Below, piece by piece: positions 35,479 through 44,501 of a stretch of 64,000 bases of DNA. Under the pieces are notes generated by a model, which was given only the letters and a program-made list of their open reading frames with translations, was not told where the DNA came from and ran no database searches. The stretch's first letter is position 1; each line of letters begins with the position of its first letter. The DNA is from Serratia nevei (GTDB taxonomy: Bacteria; Pseudomonadota; Gammaproteobacteria; Enterobacterales; Enterobacteriaceae). The position numbers and the translations under genes are program-made. Location of the stretch: contig NZ_CP149940.1 in the NCBI RefSeq assembly GCF_037948395.1, positions 2,356,001 through 2,420,000 of the forward strand, in the 5' to 3' direction.

Positions 35479-36406
35479 CGTCGTCGGTATACAGGTGCAG
35501 GCGCGGCACCAGCAGCCGCAGCGGCCGGGCGTCGGGTTTGTAGCGGTGTTTCACCGCGTCGACGTCGTAGTTGAGCAGCTCGCCAATCTTCGGCACTGTG
35601 GCGCCGCTCTCGGCCTGACACAGGGCGATCAGCGGCAGCGGGCAGGGGTGTTGCACCTGTTTTTGCTGCTGCTGATACCACACTCGGGCGATTGGCTGCA
35701 CTTTGACCGGCCGCTTGATTTTCAGCGTCGCGTGCTGCGGCAGGCGGCTGACGTCGTCTATCTCGCGGCTGACCAGGGCAGCCCACTGTTCACGGCTGTG
35801 CGGCGGCACTGCACGGCCGGCTTTCAGGCTTTTCTCCAGCTGCGCCAGGATGTCGTCCCGCTTGACGTTTTTGATGATGTGCTTGTTGGCCCAGCCGAAG
35901 CGCACGGAGTCGGGATTGGTCAGGGCGGTGAGGGTGCGATAGGCGCTGAGGGTAATCAGCCCGTGCAGATGGGTGTGCACGAACTCGAAACGCTGCTCCG
36001 GCGCCAGGCCGGAATCGACGGTGATAATCTGTTCCAGTTCGCCCTTCAGTCGGTTGATGAGCGCCAGCTGCGTTTGCAGCGCCTGATACTCCGGCTGCTC
36101 CACCGCCAGACAGATGACGCCGGGCAGGCGCACGGCGGCCTTGCTGCTGACATTCTCCCGGTTATGGTGGATGAATAGCCGCTGATAATGCTCCAGCGCC
36201 AGATCGCGCGCCGCTTGCCCCACATGCTGTTCGACCGCGATATGCGAAATAGCCTGATGCTCCTGACCTTTTTCAACCTCCGGCAGGCTGAACACCCGCG
36301 CCGCCAGCAACCGCAGCGGGGCGATCTGCTGCTGCAGCGCGCCGAGCGCCTGCTCCAGCTCGGTAAAGCAGGCGTTCATCCGGCCAATTACATCGTATCT
36401 GCTCAT
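35468..36406 (-). CDS. tus: Replication terminus site-binding protein Tus
   Basis: Tus binds Ter sites and stops replication forks from one side by trapping a flipped cytosine (C6). The 312 residues align with E. coli Tus without large gaps. Highly conserved blocks are [23 protein letters not shown] and [16 protein letters not shown]. Residues lining the cytosine pocket, Ile79, Phe140, His144 and Gly149, are conserved at identical positions. A ribosome-binding GGAG precedes the ATG. A Ter-like site overlaps its promoter, as in E. coli, implying autoregulation, but the site has an unusual base at the lock position. Confidence 0.97.
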   Translation of the reverse strand: MSRYDVIGRMNACFTELEQALGALQQQIAPLRLLAARVFSLPEVEKGQEHQAISHIAVEQHVGQAARDLALEHYQRLFIHHNRENVSSKAAVRLPGVICLAVEQPEYQALQTQLALINRLKGELEQIITVDSGLAPEQRFEFVHTHLHGLITLSAYRTLTALTNPDSVRFGWANKHIIKNVKRDDILAQLEKSLKAGRAVPPHSREQWAALVSREIDDVSRLPQHATLKIKRPVKVQPIARVWYQQQQKQVQHPCPLPLIALCQAESGATVPKIGELLNYDVDAVKHRYKPDARPLRLLVPRLHLYTDDATR

Positions 36407-36415
36407 CGCATGCTC

Positions 36416-36440
36416 CTATATTAGTTACAACATAATATAG
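36416..36440 (-). promoter_or_regulatory. Ter-like Tus site with 8-bp dyad arms and no G at position 6
   Basis: On the minus strand the core TATGTTGTAACTAA matches E. coli TerB positions 7-20 exactly. Position 6, a G in the E. coli Ter sites known to me (its paired C is flipped into Tus), is T here. The core is flanked by perfect inverted arms CTATATTA and TAATATAG. The position-6 side faces increasing coordinates. It probably works as an operator for tus; its fork-arrest ability is uncertain. Confidence 0.85.
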
Positions 36441-36462
36441 AAGAGTGGCGAACTGGGGGCAA
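36434..36462 (-). promoter_or_regulatory. tus: Probable tus promoter
   Basis: On the minus strand TTGCCC (36457-36462) and TATATT (36434-36439) are 17 bases apart. The -10 lies in the first dyad arm of the Ter-like site, so Tus bound there would block its own promoter. Confidence 0.55.
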
Positions 36463-36737
36463 CATCGGCCCCTGAGCTAACGGCAGCTTCACCGGCCACC
36501 CGGCTTAGCAGCGGAAAATGCGCCATAATGGCCTCTACGGCAGGGCACGTAATACACCCGGTATGCGTAGTGTTTTGATTCATTGATGGATTTTCTCCTG
36601 TTTGTTTGCGTTTTGTTTAATCCATTTTCCGATCGCCGTTGTCCAATCACTGGAACAAACAGAATGGCAGGACGCTATGAGCCCTTGGGGTTATCTTTTC
36701 TTCTGTCATTAACGGGTGCTTTAAACGGAGGTTCACT
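36463..36737. other. Gap between tus and the GH3 gene
   Basis: About 275 bases. No gene, repeat or clear operator was recognised; it presumably holds the promoter of the GH3 gene. The second half is AT-richer. Confidence 0.4.
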
Positions 36738-38534
36738 GTGGATATTAAACAGAAAGTCAAAAACATGACGCTGGAAGAGAAGATCGGGCAAAAAATCATG
36801 CTGGATTTTCGCTACTGGGATCGGAACGGTAGCAGCAATCAGGATATGACCGTCCCCGATGAAGCCATTGGCAAGCTGATCGCCGATAACCACGTGGGTG
36901 GGGTGATCCTGTTCGCCAATAATCTGAAAGACAAGCAGCAGATCAACACATTGACGGCCTGGTATGCCGCGATGAAAACCCACGCGGGCATTCGTTTGTT
37001 TATCGGCACGGATAACGAAGGCGGTAACGTTTTCCGGCTGCCGCGCGGCGACTATGCCTCATTCCCCGGCAATATGGCGCTGGCGGCGGCGATTGAAGGG
37101 GGCGCGGATGAACAGCTCGTCGTTGAACAGGGCAAGCTGATGGCTCAGGATATGCGCGCGTTGCATATCAATACCAACTTTGCCCCGGTCGTGGATGTCA
37201 ACACCAACCCGTTCAACCCGGTGATTAACGTTCGCGCCTTCAGCGATGATAAGAACACCGTTTCTCGTCTGGCAGAGAAAATGGTGGCGGGCATGAAACA
37301 CCAGGGGCTGATCACCGCGTATAAGCACTTCCCCGGCCATGGCAGCACCTCCACCGACTCACATACCGGCCTGCCGCGCGTCGATCGCACGCGGGAAGAG
37401 GCCTTTGCCATCGATATCGCCCCTTACAAGCAGGCCATCGATCGCTGCGTGGCGCCGGACATGGTCATGACCGCGCATATTCAGTATCCGGCATTGGATA
37501 ACCGCCAGATAGATACCCGCAGCGGTGAAAAAATCACGGTGCCGGCCACCATGTCGCATGAAATTCAGACCCAGATCCTGCGCAATGAATTGGGGTATGC
37601 GGGCGTAACGATTTCAGATGCGCTGGATATGGGCGCGATTGCCGAGCATTTCAGCCAGCAAGCGGCGGCTGAAAACGTCTTTGCCGCCGGGGTGGATATT
37701 GCTTTGATGCCTGTCAGCATCGCCTCGCCGGCCCAGGCCAGCCAGCTGCCGGATCTGATCCGGTACCTTGCGGACAGAGTGAAAACGGGGCATCTCAGCG
37801 AGGCCGATATCGATGCCTCAGTCGAGCGAATTTTGCGCCTGAAATTACGCCATAGCCTGATGGGCCATAGCGATAGGCCGTGTTCCAACGACGTTGCGTC
37901 GTCAGCGCACAAGCTGGAAAAACGCATCGCCGATCGTTCCATTACCGTGGTGATCAACCGCCACAGCCTGTTGCCGTTAAAGGACAATGCGCTGCGCTAC
38001 TTTATTCTGACGCCGTGGGGCGAGCAAGCCAGCGGCATTGCGCGCGTGATGGCGCAGGAGGGGTATCAGAACGTCGTTGCCGCGAAGGAAACGGAGCTGA
38101 GCGACGCCCAGGTTAGGGAACATATTGCCGGCTGCGACGTGTTCTTGCTCGGAACCCTATCAACCCGCTTTACGCCGGCTGAACAGGATGGGGTCGTTAC
38201 CTCCGCAACCGGAGCGAGCAATGACAGCAGCCCTTATCCGGGCTGGTTGAAATACGCCGCCGAGCAGGGGAAGAAACGCGTTCACCTCTCACTGCGCGCA
38301 CCTTACGATATCGTGAACTATGCCGCCGAGGTGGAGGCGGCCGTCGCCACCTATTCCTATTACGGCTATGACAGCGGCGTGTGGCGTGGGCCTTCGATGG
38401 TCTCTTTGGCGCAGGTGCTGACGGGTAAAATCAAACCGCAGGGCAAATTGCCGGTCAACACCTGGCATGACTACGATGTGGAAACCAATACGGGCAAGGT
38501 GGCGTTCCCTCGCGGCACGGGGCTGAGCTGGTAA
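36738..38534 (+). CDS. Glycoside hydrolase family 3, beta-N-acetylglucosaminidase (long NagZ-like form)
   Basis: A 598-residue GH3 enzyme. The N-terminal ~350 residues carry the GH3 catalytic domain with the signature KHFPGHGSTSTDSHTGLP; its Asp-His dyad is the acid/base of NagZ-type enzymes, and the Asp in TISDALDMGAI is the usual nucleophile. Residues 380-598 form an extra C-terminal domain, as in the two-domain Bacillus NagZ; classical gammaproteobacterial NagZ has only about 340 residues. No signal peptide is visible, so it is likely cytoplasmic. The start is GTG after ACGGAGG. Substrates could be muropeptides or chitin fragments. It is followed by a DigH-like gene on the same strand. Confidence 0.9.
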   Translation: MDIKQKVKNMTLEEKIGQKIMLDFRYWDRNGSSNQDMTVPDEAIGKLIADNHVGGVILFANNLKDKQQINTLTAWYAAMKTHAGIRLFIGTDNEGGNVFRLPRGDYASFPGNMALAAAIEGGADEQLVVEQGKLMAQDMRALHINTNFAPVVDVNTNPFNPVINVRAFSDDKNTVSRLAEKMVAGMKHQGLITAYKHFPGHGSTSTDSHTGLPRVDRTREEAFAIDIAPYKQAIDRCVAPDMVMTAHIQYPALDNRQIDTRSGEKITVPATMSHEIQTQILRNELGYAGVTISDALDMGAIAEHFSQQAAAENVFAAGVDIALMPVSIASPAQASQLPDLIRYLADRVKTGHLSEADIDASVERILRLKLRHSLMGHSDRPCSNDVASSAHKLEKRIADRSITVVINRHSLLPLKDNALRYFILTPWGEQASGIARVMAQEGYQNVVAAKETELSDAQVREHIAGCDVFLLGTLSTRFTPAEQDGVVTSATGASNDSSPYPGWLKYAAEQGKKRVHLSLRAPYDIVNYAAEVEAAVATYSYYGYDSGVWRGPSMVSLAQVLTGKIKPQGKLPVNTWHDYDVETNTGKVAFPRGTGLSW

Positions 38535-38663
38535 TGGGATAAGGACACCGGCGTCGTCTGAACAGGGCGACGCCGGCAGCGAAATAGCACTGACAAATCG
38601 GGGCGTTTCTTGCTCTGCACGCAACGACATGGGATAACCGTCACTCACGGAAGGAGAACCAGA

Positions 38664-39950
38664 ATGCCGACAGGCGCAACAAAATTAGGCGGATGGCTGT
38701 TGATGGCCGCCATGCTGGGCGTGAGCGGGTGCGCCAAGCCGCCCGAACCGGAGAAGCCCCCGCAACCGACGCCGCCGATAACACCGATGCGGGGCATCTG
38801 GCTGGCCACGGTCATTGGCCTGGATTGGCCGCCGGCGGCCTCCCTGAAAGCGGAAACCGCGCAAGAGCGGGTTCGCCTGCAGAAACAGGGGCTGACGGAC
38901 GCGCTGGACGAGATGGTGAAAACCGGGATTAACGCGGTGTATTTTCAGGTTAAACCGGACGGCACGGCCCTGTGGCGCTCAAATATCTTGCCCTGGTCAG
39001 AAGTCTTGACCGGCACCGTGGGCCAGGATCCGGGTTACGATCCGCTGGCCTTTATGCTGCAAGAAGCGCACCGCCGCGGCATCAAAGTGCATGCCTGGCT
39101 GAATCCCTATCGGGTTTCTATGAATACCCGCCCACAAACGATTGACGCACTTAATCATACGCTGCAGTCGCCGCCGGCCAGCGTCTATGCGCTGCATCCC
39201 GACTGGATTCGCACCGCCAACGAGCGCTTCGTGCTCGATCCCGGTCTGCCCGACGTGCGCAACTGGATCACCAGCGTGGTGACCGAAATTGTCAAAAACT
39301 ATGAGGTCGACGGCATTCAGTTTGACGATTATTTCTATTACGAAACGCCGCAATCGCCGCTGGATGATGAACGAACGTATCGCGCATACGGCAAAGGGTT
39401 TGCAGACAAAGCCGCCTGGCGCAGGGACAACACGCTGCAATTGATAAAGCAGGTTTCAGCCACCGTGCGAGCCTTGAAGCCCGCGGTGGCGTTTGGCGTC
39501 AGCCCGGCGGGCGTCTGGCGAAACCAGGCGGACGATCCTGCCGGCTCGGCGACGCGGGCCGGCGCGCCATCGTACGATACGGCCTATGCCGATACGCGCC
39601 AGTGGGTCAAACTGGGGCTGCTCGATTACATCGCGCCGCAGCTGTATTGGCCTTTTGATCGTGAAATTGTCCGCTACGACGTGCTGGCCCACTGGTGGGC
39701 CGAGGTGGTGAAAGGCACGCCGGTTCGGCTCTATGCCGGGGTGGCGTTGTATAAAGTGGGTACGCCTGCCGCCAGCGAGCCGGCCTGGACCGTCGACGGC
39801 GGCGTTCCCGAGCTGAAAAGGCAGCTGGATCTCAACGAGAGCCTGCCGGGGATGGGGGGAACCATCCTGTTCCGGCAACGTTATTTGACTGAGCCGCAAA
39901 CGGACAAGGCGGTGGAGTACCTGCGCACCCGCTGGAAAACCGGCCAATAA
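38664..39950 (+). CDS. Outer-membrane-type lipoprotein glycosyl hydrolase (GHL10, DigH/YddW-like)
   Basis: A 428-residue lipoprotein: lipobox VSGC with Cys23 as the acylated residue, a Pro-rich spacer, then a glycosyl-hydrolase-like 10 domain from about residue 43 (MRGIWLATVIGLDWP). Motifs include GIKVHAWLNPYR and VDGIQFDDYFYYE. E. coli DigH (YddW), which has the same domain and is about this long, cleaves peptidoglycan strands lacking stem peptides at the divisome. The ATG at 38664 follows AAGGAG. With the upstream GH3 enzyme it suggests a peptidoglycan-turnover pair. No residue after Cys23 clearly signals inner-membrane retention. Confidence 0.88.
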   Translation: MPTGATKLGGWLLMAAMLGVSGCAKPPEPEKPPQPTPPITPMRGIWLATVIGLDWPPAASLKAETAQERVRLQKQGLTDALDEMVKTGINAVYFQVKPDGTALWRSNILPWSEVLTGTVGQDPGYDPLAFMLQEAHRRGIKVHAWLNPYRVSMNTRPQTIDALNHTLQSPPASVYALHPDWIRTANERFVLDPGLPDVRNWITSVVTEIVKNYEVDGIQFDDYFYYETPQSPLDDERTYRAYGKGFADKAAWRRDNTLQLIKQVSATVRALKPAVAFGVSPAGVWRNQADDPAGSATRAGAPSYDTAYADTRQWVKLGLLDYIAPQLYWPFDREIVRYDVLAHWWAEVVKGTPVRLYAGVALYKVGTPAASEPAWTVDGGVPELKRQLDLNESLPGMGGTILFRQRYLTEPQTDKAVEYLRTRWKTGQ

Positions 39951-39971
39951 TCACAGGCACTGGCATGACGA

Positions 39972-39997
39972 GCCGCGGCAAATCACCGCGGCTTTTT
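39972..39997. terminator. Bidirectional terminator
   Basis: GCCGCGG and CCGCGGC form a perfect 7-bp stem with a 7-nt loop followed by TTTTTC, between the converging DigH-like gene and ynfM. Confidence 0.85.
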
Positions 39998-40001
39998 CTT
40001 T

Positions 40002-41300
40002 TCAGAGGCGGGCCGCTTCCGGCAGGCGCTTCAGGTAATGCACCACCAACAGCGCCAGCAGCAGCATCAGGCTGATGAACGCCGCCACGCCATTCCAGCC
40101 GAAGCTGTGCCAGAACACGCCGCCGAGGGTGCCGGCTACGCTGGAGCCAACGTAATAACAGAACAGATACAGCGACGACGCCTGGCCTTTGGCGCGGCGC
40201 GCGCGGCGGCCGATCCAGCTGCTGGCCACCGAGTGGGCGGCGAAGAAACCGGCGGTGAACAGCATCATGCCGATAAAGATAGCCGGCACCTGCGGCAGCG
40301 CGGTAATCAGAATCCCGATCAGCATAATCACGATCGAGGCCAGCAGCACCGGGCCGCGCCCGAAGCGTGAGGTGAGCGCGCCGGCCTTGGGCGAGCTGTA
40401 GGAGCCGGTGAGGTATACCACCGACAGCAGGCCGACAATCGCCTGGCTCAGGTGGTAAGGATCCGCCAGCAGGCGATAGCCGATGTAGTTGAACAGGGTG
40501 ACGAAGCTGCCCATCAGCAGGAACCCTTCCGCGAACAGCAGCGGCAGGCCCTTATCGTGCCAATGCAGCTTGAAGTTGATCAGCAGGGTGCGCGGGCGCA
40601 GCGAGCTGGCGCGAAAATGCCGCGAGGCGGGCAGGATGCGCCAGAACATGCAGGCGGCGGCGAGGGCGAACAGGCCGATGACCCCGAGCGATACGCGCCA
40701 GGAGAAGAAGTCGGTCAACACCCCGGTCACCAGGCGGCCGCTCATGCCGCCGATCGAGTTGCCGCTGATGTACAGCCCCATCGAGAAGGCGACGAAGCTG
40801 GGGTGGATCTCTTCGCTGAGGTAGGTCATGCCGACCGCCGCCACGCCGCTCAGCGACAGGCCGATCAGCGCGCGCATCAGCAAGATGCCGTGCCAGCTGG
40901 TCATAAAGGCGCAGATCAGCGTGCAGACCGCCGCCAGCAGCAGCGCCACCACCATCACCGACTTGCGGCCAATGGCGTCGGACAGCGGCCCGGTGAACAT
41001 CAGGCCGATCGCCAGCAGACCGGTGGAGACCGAAAGCGACAGGCTGCTTTCCGCCGGCGATACGCCGAAATCTTGCGACAGCACCGGCAGAATCGGCTGC
41101 ACGCAGTAGAGCAGCGCGAAGGTCGCCAGCCCGGCGGAAAACAGCGCCAGCGTCACGCGCATAAACTGCGGTGTGCCGCGTTCGATATAGGGGAGTTTGT
41201 TGTTGAGGGTGGAACGTTTTACTTTTGGCGCAGCGGCCGCGTCATCGTTGGCGGCCAGCGTCGACGGCATCGCGGCCGCAGAACGCACAGGGGTTGTCAC
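40002..41300 (-). CDS. ynfM: Major facilitator superfamily transporter YnfM
   Basis: A 432-residue MFS transporter with twelve hydrophobic segments after a ~45-residue hydrophilic N-terminus. The motif A region reads GPLSDAIGRKSVMV. The sequence and position beside ynfL and mlc identify it as YnfM; E. coli YnfM is reported as an arabinose-type exporter, but the substrate here is not established. It is divergent from ynfL, with a LysR-type dyad in the gap. Confidence 0.9.
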   Translation of the reverse strand: MTTPVRSAAAMPSTLAANDDAAAAPKVKRSTLNNKLPYIERGTPQFMRVTLALFSAGLATFALLYCVQPILPVLSQDFGVSPAESSLSLSVSTGLLAIGLMFTGPLSDAIGRKSVMVVALLLAAVCTLICAFMTSWHGILLMRALIGLSLSGVAAVGMTYLSEEIHPSFVAFSMGLYISGNSIGGMSGRLVTGVLTDFFSWRVSLGVIGLFALAAACMFWRILPASRHFRASSLRPRTLLINFKLHWHDKGLPLLFAEGFLLMGSFVTLFNYIGYRLLADPYHLSQAIVGLLSVVYLTGSYSSPKAGALTSRFGRGPVLLASIVIMLIGILITALPQVPAIFIGMMLFTAGFFAAHSVASSWIGRRARRAKGQASSLYLFCYYVGSSVAGTLGGVFWHSFGWNGVAAFISLMLLLALLVVHYLKRLPEAARL

Positions 41301-41388
41301 AGCGTTTCCTTACCGAACTTCGGGGAGATAAACAGACACTTTACAGATAACAAAATGATAGGGAGCGGCGAATTTTTTGTCTAATATA

Positions 41389-41405
41389 TTAATAATTCAA
41401 ATTAA
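41389..41405. promoter_or_regulatory. Probable YnfL operator
   Basis: TTAAT-N7-ATTAA (41389-41405) is an AT-rich LysR-type dyad lying 12 bases before ynfL, in the gap with divergent ynfM. Confidence 0.4.
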
Positions 41406-41417
41406 GACGTTTTAAAT

Positions 41418-42308
41418 ATGAATATCGAATTGAGACACCTGCGTTACTTTATCGCCGTGGCGGAGGAGCTGCATTTTGGCCGCGCCGCCGAACGGCTGCG
41501 GATCTCCCAGCCGCCGCTCAGCCAGCAAATCCAGGCGTTGGAAGAGATGGTCGGCGCGCGGCTGCTGGCGCGCAACAACCGCAACGTCAGTTTGACCCAG
41601 GCCGGGGAGATGTTCCTCAAAGAAGCCTATCAGGTGCTCGATCAGGTCGGGCGGGCGGCGGAAAAGGCGGCGCGTCTGGATCGCGGCGAGCTGGGGGAAA
41701 TGACCATCGGCTTTACCTCTTCCGCGCCCTTCATCGGCGTGGTGTCGCGCAGCCTGCGCGCTTTCCGCCAGCAGTCTCCGCAGGTGCATATCAAAATGCG
41801 CGAAATCAACACCAAACAGCAGATCGAACCGTTGCTGAACGGTGAGCTGGATCTGGGGGTGATGCGCAACACGCGGCTGCCGGAGGCGCTCCACTACCAG
41901 CTGCTGCTGCGCGAACCGCTGGTGGCGGTGGTGCCGGAAGGGCATCCGCTGGCGGAAACGCCCGGCGGCGCGCTGCGTTTCCAACATCTGGCGCAGGAGC
42001 CGTTTGTGTTCTTCTCGCGCGAAGTGGGCACCGCGCTGTACGACGAAATTCTGCTGCTGCTCGGCAAGGCCGGCATTACCCCGTACATCACCCAGGAAGT
42101 GGGGGAAGCGATGACCATCATCGGGCTGGTCTCCGCCGGGTTAGGGGTGTCGATTCTGCCGGCCTCATTTGCCCGGGTGCGGGTGGACGGCGTGCGCTAT
42201 TTGCCGCTGGCGGAGCCGGACGCCACCACCGAAGTGTGGCTGGTGCATCACCGCCGGCGGCCGCTGACCGCCGCCGCGCAGGCGCTGATGGCGTTGATGC
42301 TGAAATGA
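41418..42308 (+). CDS. ynfL: LysR-family regulator YnfL
   Basis: A 296-residue LTTR starting MNIELRHLRYFIAVAEELHFGRA, the BenM/CatM-like branch, with the HTH within the first 60 residues and an effector domain after residue 90. Its place between ynfM and mlc matches E. coli ynfL. It likely regulates ynfM. Confidence 0.9.
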   Translation: MNIELRHLRYFIAVAEELHFGRAAERLRISQPPLSQQIQALEEMVGARLLARNNRNVSLTQAGEMFLKEAYQVLDQVGRAAEKAARLDRGELGEMTIGFTSSAPFIGVVSRSLRAFRQQSPQVHIKMREINTKQQIEPLLNGELDLGVMRNTRLPEALHYQLLLREPLVAVVPEGHPLAETPGGALRFQHLAQEPFVFFSREVGTALYDEILLLLGKAGITPYITQEVGEAMTIIGLVSAGLGVSILPASFARVRVDGVRYLPLAEPDATTEVWLVHHRRRPLTAAAQALMALMLK

Positions 42309-42430
42309 CGTTGAGCTTGGGCAAATAAAAATCAATTCACGCTGAAATTGCGAGGAATTTGTGCAGCAAATCACATAACGAATCAAATAGTTGACGCTGT
42401 ATGACAAAAGCCCCACCATAACCCCTAGTC

Positions 42431-42453
42431 TTTATTTAGAAGCGCGAAAAATA
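42431..42453. promoter_or_regulatory. mlc: Possible Mlc autoregulatory operator
   Basis: The AT-flanked, GCGCG-centred segment TTTATTTAGAAGCGCGAAAA, followed by ATA, resembles the loosely conserved Mlc operator pattern. It lies 14 bases before the mlc start codon, where binding would block translation or transcription start. The match is by eye only. Confidence 0.3.
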
Positions 42454-42467
42454 GTAGGAGCAGGTTT

Positions 42468-43685
42468 GTGATTGCGGTTGGGCAGCCTGGGCATATCGAT
42501 CAAATCAAACAGACCAATGCGGGGGCGGTTTATCGGCTAATCGATCAACTGGGCCCGATTTCGCGCATCGAACTGTCAAAACGCGCGCAGCTGGCGCCCG
42601 CCAGCATCACCAAGATCGTGCGCGAACTGCTGGAAGCCCATCTGGTCAAGGAAACCGAGTACCAGGAAATCGGCAGCCGGGGCCGCCCGGCGGTGGGGCT
42701 GGTGCTGGACACCGAGGCCTGGCACTACCTGTCCGCCCGCATCAGCCGCGGCAGCATCACGCTGGCGCTGCGCGATCTCAGCAGCAAACTGGTGGTTGAG
42801 GAGCAGCTGCCGCTGGCGGCCGAACACCCTGAACCGCTGCTGAAACGCATCCTGACCGAAGTCGACCAATTCTTTATCCGCCACCAAAGCAAGCTGGAGC
42901 GGCTGACGGCGATCGCCATCACGCTGCCGGGCATGATCGACGTGCAGTCCGGCGTGGTGCATCGCATGCCGTTTTACGACGTGCTGGAGATGCCGCTCGG
43001 TCCGGCATTGGAAACCCGCACCGGCCTGCCGGTTTACCTGCAGCACGATATCAGCGCCTGGACCATGGCCGAGGCGCTGTACGGCGCCTCGCGCGGCAGC
43101 CAGAACGTCATTCAGGTGGTGATCGACCACAATGTCGGTGCCGGGGTGATCACCGGCGGCCATGTGCTGCACGCCGGCAGCCACAGCGTGGTGGAGATCG
43201 GCCACACCCAGGTCGATCCCTACGGCAAACGCTGCTACTGCGGCAACCACGGCTGTCTCGAAACCGTGGCCAGCATCGAAAACATGCTGGAGATCGCCCA
43301 GCAGCGGCTGAGCGGCTCGATGAGCTCCAGCCTGCACGGCGCGCCGCTGACCGTCGAATCGCTGTGCGACGCCGCGCTGGCGGGCGATCAGCTGGCGCGG
43401 GACATCATTCTCGGCGTTGGGCACAGCGTGGGGCGCATTCTGGCAATCATGGTCAACCTGTTCAATCCGGAGAAGATCCTGGTGGGCTCGCCGCTCAACC
43501 GCGCGGCGGAGATCCTGCACCCGGCCATCGCCTCCTGCATTCGCCAGCAGGCGCTGCCGGCCTACAGCGAGCAGGTCAAGGTCGAATCCACGCAGTTCTT
43601 CAATCAGGGCACCATGCCCGGCGCGGCGCTGGTGAAAGAGGCGCTGTACAACGGTTCGTTGCTGGTACAGCTGCTGCAGGGCTAA
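42468..43685 (+). CDS. mlc: Global carbon-metabolism repressor Mlc (ROK family)
   Basis: Mlc (DgsA) represses PTS and other sugar genes and is relieved when dephosphorylated PtsG sequesters it at the membrane. The 405-residue protein has an N-terminal HTH (LAPASITKIVRELLEAHLV) and a ROK domain with the zinc motif CYCGNHGCLET. The match to E. coli Mlc is near-complete. The start is GTG after TAGGAG, and the E. coli gene also starts with GTG. Confidence 0.96.
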   Translation: MIAVGQPGHIDQIKQTNAGAVYRLIDQLGPISRIELSKRAQLAPASITKIVRELLEAHLVKETEYQEIGSRGRPAVGLVLDTEAWHYLSARISRGSITLALRDLSSKLVVEEQLPLAAEHPEPLLKRILTEVDQFFIRHQSKLERLTAIAITLPGMIDVQSGVVHRMPFYDVLEMPLGPALETRTGLPVYLQHDISAWTMAEALYGASRGSQNVIQVVIDHNVGAGVITGGHVLHAGSHSVVEIGHTQVDPYGKRCYCGNHGCLETVASIENMLEIAQQRLSGSMSSSLHGAPLTVESLCDAALAGDQLARDIILGVGHSVGRILAIMVNLFNPEKILVGSPLNRAAEILHPAIASCIRQQALPAYSEQVKVESTQFFNQGTMPGAALVKEALYNGSLLVQLLQG

Positions 43686-43829
43686 CATCAGAACTTCTTA
43701 TTAATTCCGCAAAAGATTGAGCTACCTCAAGCCCCTATGGGGGCGCATCCCCTAGAATTTTTCCGAAAGACTTCTTCGCCGCCGGTGCGGCGACACATTG
43801 TTAACGGGGCATTCTGGGGCATTTTATTC

Positions 43830-44495
43830 ATGTTGAAGCGTTTATTTGTGACAGGCACGGATACCGACGTCGGTAAAACCGTGGTTTCCCGCGGGTTGAT
43901 GCAGGCGCTGGCCGCCGAGGGCCGTTCGGTGGCCGGCTACAAGCCGATCGCCGCACGCTGCCAGGAAACCAGCGAGGGCATCCGCAATAAAGACGCTTTG
44001 GTGTTGCAGGCATCTTCAACCCTGCCGCTGTCCTACGAGGAGATCAATCCCATCACCTGCCTGGATGAGGTGTTTCACGCGCATGCGACCGAGGACATCA
44101 ATTATGGCGTGATGAGCAGCGGTCTGCGGGATCTGTCCGCCAAAGCCGACACGGTGGTGGTGGAAGGCAGCGGCGGTTGGCGGGTGCTGATGAACGATCT
44201 GCGGCCTTACGCCGAGTGGGTGGTGCAGGAACAGCTGCCGGTGGTGCTGGTGGTGGGCATCAAGCTGGGCTGCGTCAGCCACGCGCTGCTGACCGCGCAG
44301 TCGATCATCAACGACGGCCTGCCGCTGCTGGGCTGGGTGGCCAACCGCATCAACCCGGGGTTGGCGCACTATGCCGAAACCATCGCGGCGCTGCAGCAGC
44401 GCATTCCCGCGCCGCTGCTGGGTGAGATTCCCTATTTGCCACGCGCAGAGCAGCGCGAGCTGGCGCACTACCTCGATATTTCCACGCTGCTGTAA
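43830..44495 (+). CDS. bioD2: Dethiobiotin synthetase homologue BioD2
   Basis: A 221-residue ATP-dependent dethiobiotin synthetase paralogue (E. coli YnfK) with the P-loop GTDTDVGKT at residues 9-17. It closes the ureido ring of dethiobiotin in the canonical BioD; the role of this second copy outside the bio operon is uncertain. The ATG at 43830 begins the conserved MLKRLFVTGTD; upstream frame is open but not conserved. It lies 144 bases after mlc, as in E. coli. Confidence 0.92.
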   Translation: MLKRLFVTGTDTDVGKTVVSRGLMQALAAEGRSVAGYKPIAARCQETSEGIRNKDALVLQASSTLPLSYEEINPITCLDEVFHAHATEDINYGVMSSGLRDLSAKADTVVVEGSGGWRVLMNDLRPYAEWVVQEQLPVVLVVGIKLGCVSHALLTAQSIINDGLPLLGWVANRINPGLAHYAETIAALQQRIPAPLLGEIPYLPRAEQRELAHYLDISTLL

Positions 44496-44501
44496 GCTCG
44501 C

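Noticed and set aside
36510..36535. GCGCCATAAT resembling the dif recombination site
   Set aside because: Only a short stretch matches; the second arm and spacer of dif are absent. No dif was found in the window.
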